Of a DNA stretch of 64,000 bases, positions 1 through 10,959 are shown piece after piece. The stretch spans positions 46,767,001 to 46,831,000 of the forward strand of contig CM044857.1 in NCBI GenBank assembly GCA_024500155.1, in the 5' to 3' direction. The notes under the pieces are model-generated. The model was not told the origin of the DNA, did not search any database, and saw only the letters and a program-made list of their open reading frames with translations. Each line of letters starts with the position of its first letter. Position 1 is the first letter of the stretch. A program made the translations under genes and the position numbers. Source of the DNA: Chenopodium formosanum (taxonomy: Eukaryota; Streptophyta; Magnoliopsida; Caryophyllales; Amaranthaceae).

Positions 1-708
1 TAGCAAAACCCACCCTTACAGTAACTACTAAAGACACTAATTTCTTTTAAGGTGATGAAATTATACATACTGCCTTACAATGATCAAATAACTAAAACTC
101 TACGGGCCTGACTGAAATTCATTTAAAATCAAATGAGCAAATAAGTCCACTAGGCTCTGCATTTGCTTACAACATAACAACAGCATCCACGTCAATATTC
201 AACAATGTAGGACCAATTCGCTGTTACAGTAAACAGACAATGCGCATCGAAACAAATTATGGAGTATGATCTGCATTTAAGTTAATTCTTCTTCTAGTGA
301 TAGATCAGTCAATTCATCCAATACAATTCAAACATGAGCAAAATAATATGCATTTAATCTATTTACTCTTCTCGCATTAAATTGAGCTTACAGAAACTAG
401 CATAAATCACTTAAATCCAATCTCAACTTCAAATTAAGCTCAATCAACACAAAATTAATGCAATAACATCAAGTTAAAACTGGAAATTCAACCTGAGGGA
501 AGAAATTGGAGACATCAAAGCCTTGAGCAATGAGAGCAAGAAGACGTTTAAGCGCTTCGCACTTTTCGGAGTCGAATTTGCTGTCCAGAAGAGGAGCGAT
601 GCTGACATCTTCGGGATCATCGTAGAGGTGAGCGTCGGTACCGATCCGAAACACCATTGTCGACGCTTTGCTGAATGATTCGGCGGTTGCTCCGAATTGC
701 GGGAACAT
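1..708 (-). CDS. AP3BA: AP-3 adaptor complex beta subunit, first coding exon (gene continues off the left edge)
   Basis: The coding exon is 493-708; the ATG is at 708-706 and the donor (CAG|GT) at 493/492. The 72 codons read MFPQFGATAESFSKAS, then a stretch containing RIGTDAHLYDDPEDV, DSKFDSEKCEALKRLL and GFDVSNFFPQ. I recognise this as the start of the plant AP-3 beta adaptin, whose N-terminal trunk of helical repeats follows. The AP-3 complex sorts membrane cargo from the Golgi or endosomes to the vacuole. Positions 1-492 look like intron 1: no continuation of the trunk (expected to start with a VVKNVA-type sequence) is visible. The 5' leader runs to about 800. Only about 70 of more than 1,000 expected residues are in the window, so the call rests on this very conserved N-terminus. 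Confidence 0.88.
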
Positions 709-877
709 CTCTCTGCAAGTAATCGATTTTAGAGTGATTTCTAGGGTTCTTGAAATTTGGTAGTGAATTTTCAGAGAAAAAAGGGAAGAAATGGCGGGGG
801 AGGAGAGAGATTGAAGAATGAAGAACCGGCTCTTTTAGAACGTGATTGCCCGGCCTACGGCCTACAACGGTTTTGAA

Positions 878-1047
878 TTTAGAGTGTCAAAAGCACACCC
901 GATCCGATTCGATATCAATGCGAAAAATATTCAATTCAGATTTGGAGTCGCGTGGATATAACAATTTTGTATAACTTAACTTAAAAAATTGACCTGATTT
1001 AACTCGACCATATTAGATCCAATCCAATCATCTGAATTGACACCCTA
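878..1047. mobile_element. hAT-like MITE in the promoter region of the AP-3 beta gene
   Basis: The left end reads TAGAGTGTCAAAAG and the right end, reverse-complemented, reads TAGGGTGTCAATTC, the TAGxGxTGTCAA pattern common at ends of plant hAT-derived MITEs. The flanks carry an imperfect repeat (GTTTTGAA on the left, GTTTTGAT on the right), compatible with a decayed 8-bp target duplication. No coding capacity. It lies about 170 bp upstream of the AP-3 beta start codon. Confidence 0.45.
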
Positions 1048-1259
1048 GTTTTGATCAAGACTCCATAGTGGTTAATTAGGCAATTGTTGGTTTTAAAAAG
1101 GCTATTGAGACGGCTTATTGCTTGTGTCATGGCTCGTGTTAACTTTTATAGCTTTGGTACATGTGGGATTATAATAAAATATTAAAAATGAATTATAATA
1201 AAATTGATGATATATATTAATATAATAGTTTCAAAAAAAAATATTAATATAATTGGACA

Positions 1260-3520
1260 TGTGGGATTCATATTTTGATGAGCATGAAAGAGAATGAAAT
1301 GATGGTTAACACAGGATAAACGGAATGGAATGAACAAAGGGAAAGAAAGAGAATGGAATGATAATCCCTAAAATTTTGTTACTTGTTTGTTTTGAAACAC
1401 AAAGGGAAACAACCACCTTCTCCGACCACCCAACCACCACACCGCCCCAAAATTTTCTTCACCTTTCCCACCTACTCCAGCCACCACCCAGCCGCTGCTT
1501 GCTGCCGCTCACCACACCTCCCTCACTCATCACCGCCCTCCCCCCCCCCCCCCCGAAAAGCCAAACCCTTCTCCCACCACCGCGAAAAACCTAAAAAACT
1601 GCACCACCTTCCCGTAAAACGCTCGGGTGACCTTTCCCCCACCCTCGAAATGAACACCTTTGGGAGTGGGGGAGGGCTTGAAATGTGGAAGAGTCTCGTG
1701 ATTCATTCTTTTTAATAAAAATGTTTCTTTCTGTTTTTGAAAATATTTCCTTTCGTACCTTATTTATGGAAAATGTCCAGTCCAATTTAGTTTGGTCCAT
1801 AATACGAGTTCAAATAATAGTGTAGTTAGATAGGGCTTGAAAAAAGCTTCCAACGATATATATTATAAGCCTAATTCCGATGAATAATGAGGAAGTTATG
1901 GCCAAAATACTAAATTGGTCCCAAAATGATTTTATATGGCCCAATGATCAAGTGGAGGACCCATTAATTATTATTTCTAAAGTTATTATGAATTACTTTA
2001 ATCTTTTAGAATAATCCGGAAGGTTAGTTTAAGTTCTAATGGAATTAGGATTAATAATTATACTATTATATTTTATTTAGAAAAGATAATAATTTTAATT
2101 TGGAAAAAACAAATATTTTAATGATAAACTAATCTTAAATTAATGATAAACACGGAGTCTAATCGTCTAATTATATTATGGGAAGGACTCCGTACAGTTG
2201 TTTTATCGTAGTTGCACTATCGCGCTGCGAGGAGTCTATCGCGGCGCGATAAGGGCTGTTTTATTTCGAGTCAAATTCTGACTCTTTTTTAAACGTTCCG
2301 ATGTTTTCTCTATAAATAGGGGTGTTATTTCCCCGTTTTCAATCGTCAACAATCATCTAATTCTAATTCTCTTCTCTCTCAAAGCTAGAAGCTTGTTCTT
2401 TCTCCCTCTTTCTAAGCCTACCCTTTTTAGAATACAATACCACATTCACGAATCTTAGACGCACCTAACCAAGCTCGAAGTTGCCTTCGCCCAAACGTGA
2501 AAGAAAGAGGTACGAGGCAACAAAGTGAGTAATTTTATTGCTCTACATCTTTAGAAAGCATGTTTAGATTATTTTGATTCCTAATAGCATGTTAGGATGT
2601 CTTTTATTGCTTTCTAGTATCATGATTAGGTTGCTTCCTATTTCTTTTATCATGTTAGTATCATGTTAGGGTTAAAGCTTTGATTTTTAATGTTTAATGA
2701 CATGCTATGATTTGTTATTAATTTTGTTAGTGTCATATTATGATGATTGTTGTTATTATGTTGCTTGATATTATTGTTATTGCTTGATCATGCCCTCTCT
2801 TACAGGATTAAAGGGAATTTGTACTTAAAATCACGCTTAATAAGATAATTAATAATTTTGTTTAGGCTAATGTGATTTTAATTCAAGTGATTATCAATAA
2901 TAGATTTGTTTGTGCATTAATGTTCAACCAACAAAGATTAAACAGGTTTAGGGTTAATATAATGATTGTATGTTAGTCAGAAAGCGCACGTGAATGTGAG
3001 AAGAATAAAGTAGAGGCCTTTTTTGGGGCAGGTTCAATCTCTTTTAGGTTGGATTTGTACCTTCATCCTCGAATATCCAGTCATGGTTCAAAACCACTAT
3101 GGAGTTAGCGATCTCATGAATCGTGAAGGAGTGTAACCTTCACCTTGTGAACGGTTTACAAGTTCCTAAAATTTGTTGGCGACTCTTTTGCTCTAGCTTC
3201 CTTCCCTTTGGACGCCACCATGCTTAAGTGTATGATCACAGTGGGGCTCAAGTGTGGGATACTTGAAATATTCCCTACAGTTACAGGGGAGGGTTTGGCT
3301 TTTCGGGGAAAGGGACGACGGTGGTGCGACGGTGCAGTTTTCCGGTGGCATGGGTAGGTAGGAAGGTGGTGGTATGGTGGTGTGTTGGTGGCTAGGGAAT
3401 GGGAATGGAAATACCTTGGGGGATGGGGAATCAACTTAGAAAGATTTGGGGGAATGGAGAGGGAAAAGAGAATGGGAAAAAAGGCCTAACAAACACCAGC
3501 AAAGAGAATGAATGCAACTT
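1260..3520. mobile_element. Composite repeat: LTR remnant lying between C-rich and G-rich arms in inverted orientation
   Basis: The left part (about 1,400-1,630) is C-rich and the right part (about 3,290-3,450) is its G-rich counterpart. A shared word, GAAAAGCCAAACCC, is on the plus strand at 1,556 and on the minus strand at about 3,300. Between them, 1,800-3,175 looks like an LTR. It has a U3-like start with 'gaggaagttatggcc', a TATA box (CTATAAATAG near 2,310) and a CT-rich leader after it. Its end is followed by TTGGCGACTC at 3,177, which resembles the primer-binding sites of some Ty3/gypsy elements. I see no gag or pol. It could be a solo LTR inserted in an older foldback-like element. 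Exact borders and target duplication were not resolved. Confidence 0.4.
2309..2319 (+). promoter_or_regulatory. TATA box of the LTR remnant
   Basis: The string TCTATAAATAG is followed by GGGGTGTTATTTCC and then a pyrimidine-rich transcript-leader-like stretch, as at the U3/R border of plant LTRs. Confidence 0.4.
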
Positions 3521-3551
3521 GGTTCTCATTAACACACGCACCAAATAAGTA

Positions 3552-3645
3552 GTTACATTGAGAAAGTTTAAAGTAATTTAAAGACCAATAAAAAAATAAT
3601 AAGAAGTTTCATTGAGAAAGTTTAAAGTAGTTTAAAAACCAATAA
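3552..3645. repeat. Two-copy imperfect tandem repeat of about 40 bp
   Basis: The segment around 3,552-3,591 (containing CATTGAGAAAGTTTAAAGTA) recurs at about 3,606-3,645 with a few substitutions and a short AT-rich spacer. It is non-coding. Confidence 0.7.
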
Positions 3646-3733
3646 AGCATATTCTAAGATAACACACTCATATCACTATAAAAAATTAATAATAAAAAAA
3701 ACTTGACATTATGTGAATGGACTAAATGGAGAG

Positions 3734-3880
3734 CTTGTTATATACACCCGCATGTACCGTACACCCATGGATATTTTGCTCTCCTTTTGGTGATTGTTTT
3801 TTATTTAATCATCAAATGAAGAGCAAACACTAACCCTGAGTTAGTTGGGTGTACGGTACACTCGAGTGTATATAACAAAT
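3734..3880. mobile_element. Foldback MITE, copy 1, with GTACCGTACACC arms
   Basis: The left arm TTGTTATATACACCCG continues into TGTACCGTACACCC; the right arm is its near-exact reverse complement (TGGGTGTACGGTACAC, then TGTATATAACAA). The arms are about 32 bp and the whole unit about 145 bp. The AT-rich centre contains no reading frame. A second unit of the same design lies at 56,923-57,035. I could not define a target duplication, so the superfamily is open. Confidence 0.65.
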
Positions 3881-4093
3881 TATAATGTGGATGTAATATT
3901 GAGGTGTAACCACATACTAAACATTAAACATTGGGTTTTCCAATTAGCCAAAAATGACACTTCAATAAAGTACGTATCTAAAACGGGATGAGGTTATATA
4001 GAACTTCATAAATTATTTTTTTGATGATTTATATAAAATGTTCATGGGAGGTGATTATTATCATGATAGGATAATATGAGTTGATATTGTAAC

Positions 4094-4604
4094 TGTTAAT
4101 GATACTACACGAAACTAGTATCAAAAATCAACTAATAATATCTAGTGCATAAATAGATTAACTGAATATTATACATACCTTTATACTTGATTCAAAATAT
4201 TATTTTTTATAACCCGAGCCCAACAAATTGCGTTGTGTCCTTAAGACAATTTTGCTCCCTCTACGATACCCAAGGTTATTAAGCAATTGTCTCCCAGGAT
4301 AGAACGGGTTTCGTTTCTTATAAAATGGTATTGTAATTATAAGAAACCAGCGAACAAACTAGATTAGAGTAACCGCAACTATATGCATGTATATCTTGAG
4401 AGAATAAATGAAAACTAATATTCTGTATTTTTAAATGAGAACAACCAACAACTATTTATAGACAATGAATAGTAAATAATGAAATAATGCAATTATCCAT
4501 ACCAATGAAGAGTTACAATTATCCAAACATACAATTTGTCATACAACACTATTCTTCATAATTCTTCATTAATACTAAAATATTTACAACATAAATATCC
4601 AACA
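4094..4604 (-). repeat. 3' LTR of the copia element
   Basis: 511 bp, starting TGTTAATGATAC and ending ATATCCAACA on the plus strand. On the minus strand it carries a TATA box (TATAAATAG, complement of 4,452-4,460). It differs from the other LTR by one visible base (ATACATACC here, ATATATACC there). Confidence 0.95.
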
Positions 4605-5229
4605 ATCCCCCACATTAATGAAGAATTTCTCATTCACAAACAATTGAAATCTAACAATCATCCCCCACATTAATGAGAAAGACTCATAATGAAACATCAT
4701 GGTATGTTATGCAATTTGCGGTTACTCAACAAAAAATATGTGCATTGGGAATAATAGTCAAAGACTTTGAACCACCTCTAGTGAAGTCCATCGAGCTTAC
4801 TCAGTCGATCAGTAGTATTTTTCAACTTTGAACAGCCAACTTTGAAATGTAAGCTAAGACAATAGAAATCACACAAATATTTCTCTAAAACAGTTTGTTC
4901 TCATGTTCGTGTCCGTTTTGACCATGGACACTCCTGGTTCTGCAAGTGTGTTAGAGAATTCGACCTCTAAATTCTCATAGAGGCGGCCCGTCCTCACACT
5001 CACATAGGTGACTTCTATACCTTCCAATAGAAATCATTAAAAATCTAAGCTTAATATTAAGCTTAAACTTAACCTTTCATGTATAAGAAGTTAAGCACCA
5101 TTGTCACATATAGGAATGGATTAGAGTTTTGTACTCTATTGTGCTTTTACAGTTATCATAACTTGGTTGTCCCTTTGAACCTAGATCTTGGGATCTCCAT
5201 TCAACTAGGTTGGGTAGCCGCTATAATAA

Positions 5230-7137
5230 CTAATTGATAGGTCTTAACCCCATTCCCTTTGATGACTTATCCACTAGCTCTCTAGTTAAGCCTTTTGTTA
5301 ACGGATCCGCAATATTATCCTTTGACCTTACAAAGTCCAACGTTATAATTCCACTAGAGAGTAGTTGTCTAATGGTATCATGTCTAGACTTTCCATTATA
5401 CATGACATTCCTTGCCCTTCCGATAGCTGCTTGACTATCACAATGTATGCAAATAGCAGGCATAGGTTTTGGCCAATTAGGAATATCTTCTAGAAAATTT
5501 TGAAGCCACTCAGCTTCTTCACCAGCTTTATGTAAAGCAATAAATTCAGACTCCATGGTAGATCGAGCAATACAAGTTTGCTTAGATGACTTCCAAGATA
5601 CTGCCCCTCCACCTAGTGTAAATAAATATCCACTAGTAGATTTCGTATCCTTGGAGCCAGTTATCCAATTTGCATCACTATAACCTTCAAGTACAGCAGG
5701 ATATTTAGTGTAATGCAAGCCAAAATTTTGAGTTTGCTTTAGATAACCCCATACACGTTTTAGTGCTTTCCAGTGATCTCCATTTGGATTACTCGTAAAA
5801 CGGCTTAATTTGCTAACAGCAAAAGCTATATCAGGCCTAGTACAATTCATGATGTACATTAAACTGCCTAAAATACGAGCAAATTCTTTCTGTGATACAC
5901 TTTGGCCGTTGTTCTCGGCAAGGTGTAAATTAATATCTATGGGTGTTCTCATGGGATTTATGCCAAAATCCTTAAACTTGCTCAAAACTTTTTCAATGTA
6001 ATGAGATTGAGAAAGAGCTAAACCATCAGATGTCCTATGAATTTTAATCCCTAAAATCACATCTGCAACACCCATATCTTTCATTTCAAATCTATTAGTT
6101 AACATGCACTTAGTGACATTAATATGATTAATATCACTGCCTATTATAAGCATGTCATCAACATACAAGCACACAATAACAAATCCATTATGAGTGGTCT
6201 TAATATAAACACATTTATCACACTCATTGATTTTAAACCCATTTGACAACATTACATCATCAAACTTTTTATGTCATTGTTTCGGTGCTTGTTTTAAACC
6301 ATAAAGAGATTTAACAAGTCGACAAACTTTATTTTCTTGTCCTGCAACAACAAACCCTTCCGGTTGTTGAATATAAATCTCTTCTAGATCGCCATTTAAA
6401 AATGCTGTTTTAACATCCATTTGATGTATTTCAAGGCCATTTAATGCTGCAAAAGCAATTAACATTCTAATGGATGTTATTCGGGTAACCGAAGAATATG
6501 TATCGAAATAATCAAGTCCCTCTCGTTGGTTATTACCCCTTACAACCAGTCTTGTCTTGTATTTGTCAATAGATCCATCAACTTTTCTCTTTTTCGTAAA
6601 AATCCATTTACAACTCAAGGGCTTAACACCAAATGGCAAATTTGTTAATTCCCAAGTATTATTATGCATTATGGATTCAATTTCACTATTGACAGCTTCT
6701 TTCCAATGAAAGGATTCTGGAGACGACATAGCCTCTTTAAAAGTTTTAGGCTCATCTTCTAACATAAAAGTTAGAAAATCTGGACCAAATGACGTAGAAG
6801 TCCTTTGTCGTTTACTACGTCTAGGCTCCTCTATTTCGAGACTCTTTATATCTCGAGGTCTTTTATTTTTCCTATTTGACCCATCTTCATGACTATTGTC
6901 ACCCTTTTCAGATTTATACGGAAAAATATCTTCAAAGAACACAGCGTCCCTTGACTCAATAATTGTATTAACATGTATATCTTCTATTTCTGATTTGTAT
7001 ACCAAAAACCGATATGCACTACTATTTAGTGCATATCCAATAAAAACACAATCTATAGTTTTTGGTCCTAATTTCACCTTTTTAGGCTTAGGATTCGAAA
7101 CTTTAGCTAAACACCCCCACACTCGAAAATATTTCAA
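5230..7137 (-). pseudogene. pol: copia reverse transcriptase and RNase H segment, interrupted by one TGA
   Basis: Picks up the integrase C-terminus (YFRVWGCLAKV, in frame from about 7,137). The reverse transcriptase domain follows: WKEAVNSEIESI, GLDYFDTYSSVT, QMDVKTAFLNG, LYGLKQAPKQ, then a TGA at 6,276-6,274, and in the same frame CLYVDDMLIIG with the catalytic YVDD. RNase H follows with SDANWITG, STMESEF, CDSQAAI, and a stop after GLRPIN at 5,230. The TGA again replaces an expected tryptophan (QAPKQW is usual). Near the end, NGKSRHDTIRQLL looks about five residues shorter than the usual KSRHI...RH form, suggesting a small in-frame deletion. Confidence 0.85.
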
Positions 7138-8201
7138 GGATGGCTTCTTTCCTTTCCATAATTCATAGGGTGTTTTTTTTGTGTCTTTTTATGAGGCACT
7201 CTATTAAGTATATAATTTGCAATTAGAATAGCCTCCCCCCACAATTTTTTTGGTAAACCAGAACTATTGGACATAGCATTCATCATTTCTTTTAATGTCC
7301 TATTTTTCCTTTCCGCAACTCCATTAGACTGCGGTGCATAAGGAGCAGTGGTTTGGTGTATAATACCAAATTCTGAACAAATTTCCTCAAAAGGAAATTC
7401 ATACTCACCACCCCTATCACTTCTGATTATTTTAATCTTCTTACCCAATTGATTTTCAACTTCATTTTTGTAGTTTTTGAAGGCACCAATAGCCTCATCT
7501 TTACTACTCAAAAGATAGACATAACAATATCTACTGCAATCATCTATGAAGGTTACAAAATAATTTTTACCTCCCCTAGATGGCAGTGATTTCATGTCAC
7601 ATAAATCAGTATGTATTAAATCTAAAGGTTCGGTATTTCTTCCATCAATTGAATGAAATGGTTGTCTAGTAAATTTAGATTCAACACACACTTGACATTT
7701 TCTTTTTGAACAATCAAAATATGGTAATATTTCCATGCTAATTAATTTCCGTAAGGAATTATAATTAACATGGCCTAATCTTGAGTGCCATAAATAAGAA
7801 GACTCAAGCAAATAAACAAAAGTAGCAGTCTTATTAACATTGTCATCCTTAGTTACAATAGTCATTACATTTAATTTAAATAAGCCATCACTAAGATAGC
7901 CTTTGCCTACATACATATCATTCTTAGAAAGTACAAACTTATCAGATACAAAGACCAATTTAAAACCATTCCTACTAAGTAATGATCCAGACACTAAATT
8001 CTTGCGAAGGTCGGGCACATGGAGCACATTATTTAGCGTCACCGTCTTGCCAGAAGTCATCTTTAGTGCTATTTTTCCAACTCCTTCAACTATAGAAGTT
8101 GAAGAATTTCCCATGTACAATTTTTCTCCTTCCGATGCAGGGGTATAAGATGAGAACATTGACTTGTTTGCACAAACATGACGGGTTGCACCTGTATCAA
8201 T
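7134..8201 (-). pseudogene. pol: copia protease and integrase segment, ending in a frameshift
   Basis: Begins in frame after the gag stop with the protease motif DTGA. Next come the pre-integrase zinc-binding region (HSRLGH and CQVC) and the integrase core with DLIHTDLCD, FIDDCSRY, SDRGGEYE and QSNGVAERKNRT, so the D, D and E catalytic residues are visible. Integrase inserts the DNA copy. Near 7,172-7,180 the frame is lost at a run of eight A residues on the minus strand. The continuation of the conserved integrase tail (RVWGCLAKV) is in another frame, so a two-base gain or one-base loss is implied. Confidence 0.85.
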
Positions 8202-9122
8202 TCACCATTCTTTTGGATTCCCTACCATGTTGCACTCCGATATCACTGCCGAAAGATGTACATCATCAAGTTCTTCAGAGATCTTATCAACCTCCACAAA
8301 ACTAGCTTGGGCATTCTTCTTTTTCTTATTGGGATTCCTGCAATCTTTGGCCTTGTGACCAAGTTTACCACACCCATAACAAATACCCTTAAACTTCTTT
8401 TTGTGGCTTTGGTTGGAGTCATCATTAGTACGCTTTCTTTTCTTGGTTTTTGAAGAACCTTCAACCACATTGGCCTTGGAAGACTTGATAGTGTTGCCAC
8501 CGGCTTTTCGATTATCCTCTTCGATTCTTAACCGAACAATAAGATCTTCGAGTGACATGTCCTTTCTCTTATGTTTAAGATAATTCTTAAAATCTTTCCA
8601 AGACGGTGGCAATTTTTCTATACAAGCAGCCACTTGGAAAGACTCACTCAAAGTCATATTTTCAGCATGTATTTCATGGATAATTAATTGGAGTTCTTGG
8701 ACTTGACTCATTACAGTCTTACTATCCACCATCTTGAACTCCAAAAATTTTCCAACAATAAATTTCTTTGAACCGGCATCTTCTATCTTGTACTTATGGT
8801 CTAGACTTTCCCACAATTCTTTTGCCGTTTTAATCGGACTATACACTTTATAAAGTGTGTTGTCAAGACCATTAAGTACATAATTCTGACATAAAAAATC
8901 GGAATGCTTCCAAGCATCTATGGCGGCGACTTTATCTTTGTCGGCCTCTCCATCCTTCAACTTAGGGGCTTCCTCTGTGAGGAACCTTGCCAAGTTCAAT
9001 GTAGTCAAATAAAACAACATTTTTTGTTGCCATCTCTTAAAATCAGTCCCATTGAACTTTTCAGGCTTCTCCCCATGATTGACAGTAGGCATAGGAGTTA
9101 CCAAATTGGTGTTTGTAGCCAT
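8202..9122 (-). pseudogene. gag: copia gag (nucleocapsid) segment, ending at a premature TGA
   Basis: Starts at ATG 9,122 (MATNTNLVTPM), preferred over upstream in-frame codons because it opens the usual copia gag N-terminus. It carries the retrotransposon gag core (KFNGTDFKRWQQKM) and, near residue 244, a zinc knuckle CYGCGKLGHKAKDC (C-x2-C-x4-H-x4-C) that binds RNA. The frame stops at TGA 8,204-8,202, directly before IDTGATRHV, the aspartic protease active-site segment. Family knowledge says a second tryptophan normally stands here, so the stop is most simply a TGG-to-TGA change. Downstream sequence stays in the same frame. Confidence 0.85.
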
Positions 9123-9544
9123 TTCTATCACAAAAATAGAAAATATGATTAAATAAATTATCACATGCACCACACTAGATAAGAGTTTAATTAATTTAAA
9201 AAATACAAACTTCACCTAACCAAGAATTTAGATTGTAGTATTTTACGCAACATCAACGACCGAACAATAAAAAAAAACAATAAAAGAAAAAATTAAATAA
9301 ACATAAAAACTTTACTTCTTAATATTTTGATACATGCAAATCCCAAACAAGTTGCATGAATAATAACCGGAACAAAGTTTAGCATAAAAACTACTCCGTA
9401 ATAACTATCTAGTCATCACCTAAACCAAGGAATCTCGCTCCGAATATAAAGTTGTAACAGATCAATAAGAGACAATATCTTTCTAAACTCTCATGGCACT
9501 ACTTTATACGAAATGCAAAAGAACAAAAAAAATTGTCTTAAGAT

Positions 9545-10055
9545 TGTTAATGATACTACACGAAACTAGTATCAAAAATCAACTAATAATATCTAGTGCA
9601 TAAATAGATTAACTGAATATTATATATACCTTTATACTTGATTCAAAATATTATTTTTTATAACCCGAGCCCAACAAATTGCGTTGTGTCCTTAAGACAA
9701 TTTTGCTCCCTCTACGATACCCAAGGTTATTAAGCAATTGTCTCCCAGGATAGAACGGGTTTCGTTTCTTATAAAATGGTATTGTAATTATAAGAAACCA
9801 GCGAACAAACTAGATTAGAGTAACCGCAACTATATGCATGTATATCTTGAGAGAATAAATGAAAACTAATATTCTGTATTTTTAAATGAGAACAACCAAC
9901 AACTATTTATAGACAATGAATAGTAAATAATGAAATAATGCAATTATCCATACCAATGAAGAGTTACAATTATCCAAACATACAATTTGTCATACAACAC
10001 TATTCTTCATAATTCTTCATTAATACTAAAATATTTACAACATAAATATCCAACA
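9545..10055 (-). repeat. 5' LTR of the copia element (promoter LTR)
   Basis: 511 bp, essentially identical to the left LTR. Because the element reads on the minus strand, this right-hand copy is the promoter LTR; its TATAAATAG lies at the complement of 9,903-9,911. The untranslated leader between it and gag is about 420 bp. Confidence 0.95.
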
Positions 10056-10955
10056 GTAACCAATTGACTACTTTATCTTGATCGATTCGACGCAAGAGTC
10101 TAGTACAATACATAAAACTAATAAAAAGATAAATGATAGATCTTAAAAGGCAATTGAGGTGCATGGGTTACATGTGTAAGCATCTCGTTATTGTGGTCCA
10201 CTCACGCATCTTTGTATGGATATATCTGTGTTTAGCTTAGTTTGCCAAGCAAATTAGTTTGATCGAGTGAATTGACTAAGCTGAACAAATTAACATTTCT
10301 TACTCCAACGGTTAAACAAATCACTAGAAAAGTTTGATAAGTTGCAAACAAGTCCTTAATTTATGCCATTGGAATTTCTCAAGAATTCCAATAGTAATCC
10401 AAGGAACTTTAGACATACACGGATACACCCAATGCTAAAAAAAACCTTTATAACTCCACGTATACAAATTATGGTTCTTTCGTTTTCTTAATTGCACAAT
10501 TTTCACATTAAATTGTAAACAACTTTTAGAAATGGGGGGAGTAATATTTTAGTAGCATTAATGCATAAATATATGAAATATTATGTAGAGCTGTTAATTC
10601 GGGTGTCCGGATCGGGTTCAGTAAGGTCCGATTATGACGAGTCTATTTTGAAACTTAACTCATGCTTAATTATTACGTTTACGCGCCATGGAATCTAAAT
10701 CGATTATCTTTCGGATCGATTTCAAATCGGGTGTGGTTTAGAGTTTTGACACCTCTCCTCGTTAAATATGTGGATCACATTTAAACCCCAGCCCACTTTG
10801 CAGTATACACACAATTGTATCGTCCTCCTTGTAAAAACCTTGAAATTAGAGTAGTTTACCAAATCTGACTTGGCATCATACTCGCTCAAAACAGCGCGTT
10901 TTCCCCTGTAAAACGGCATCCCCAAAATCAACTTTTAACTTTTTTTCAACGTTTT
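10056..10955. other. Spacer between the copia element and FDM gene A
   Basis: AT-rich, no gene seen. At about 10,587-10,760 there is a segment starting TAGAGCTGTTAA and ending with the complement of AGAGGTGTCAAAA, a possible old hAT-like MITE without a recognisable target duplication. Promoter elements of gene A should lie in the last few hundred bases, but I cannot point to a convincing TATA box. Confidence 0.4.
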
Positions 10956-10959
10956 GTCA

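Larger units (their letters stand above)
4094..10055 (-). mobile_element. Complete Ty1/copia LTR retrotransposon with disrupted polyprotein
   Basis: Two direct 511-bp LTRs (4,094-4,604 and 9,545-10,055) begin TGTT and end AACA, and are flanked by a perfect 5-bp target duplication GTAAC (4,089-4,093 and 10,056-10,060). Coding order on the minus strand is gag, protease, integrase, reverse transcriptase, RNase H. Integrase before reverse transcriptase defines copia. A purine tract (GTGGGGGA on the minus strand, 4,605-4,612) adjoins the 3' LTR. Reading the LTRs side by side I find one substitution, so insertion was recent. The single polyprotein frame is broken by two TGA codons and one frameshift, so this copy cannot make its polyprotein. 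I did not identify a canonical initiator-tRNA primer site next to the 5' LTR. Confidence 0.95.

Noticed and set aside
1358..1715. Two overlapping proline/serine-rich open frames
   Set aside because: They are low-complexity translations of the C-rich repeat arm, in two frames at once, with no homology or splice support.
3600..4700. Possible CRISPR-like or other regular spacer arrays in the repeats
   Set aside because: Repeats here are LTR, MITE or two-copy tandems; there is no regular repeat-spacer pattern, and the genome is eukaryotic.
8202..8204. Programmed stop readthrough between gag and pol
   Set aside because: A second TGA at 6,274-6,276 and a frameshift near 7,175 lie in places where related elements have one continuous frame, so random damage is simpler.
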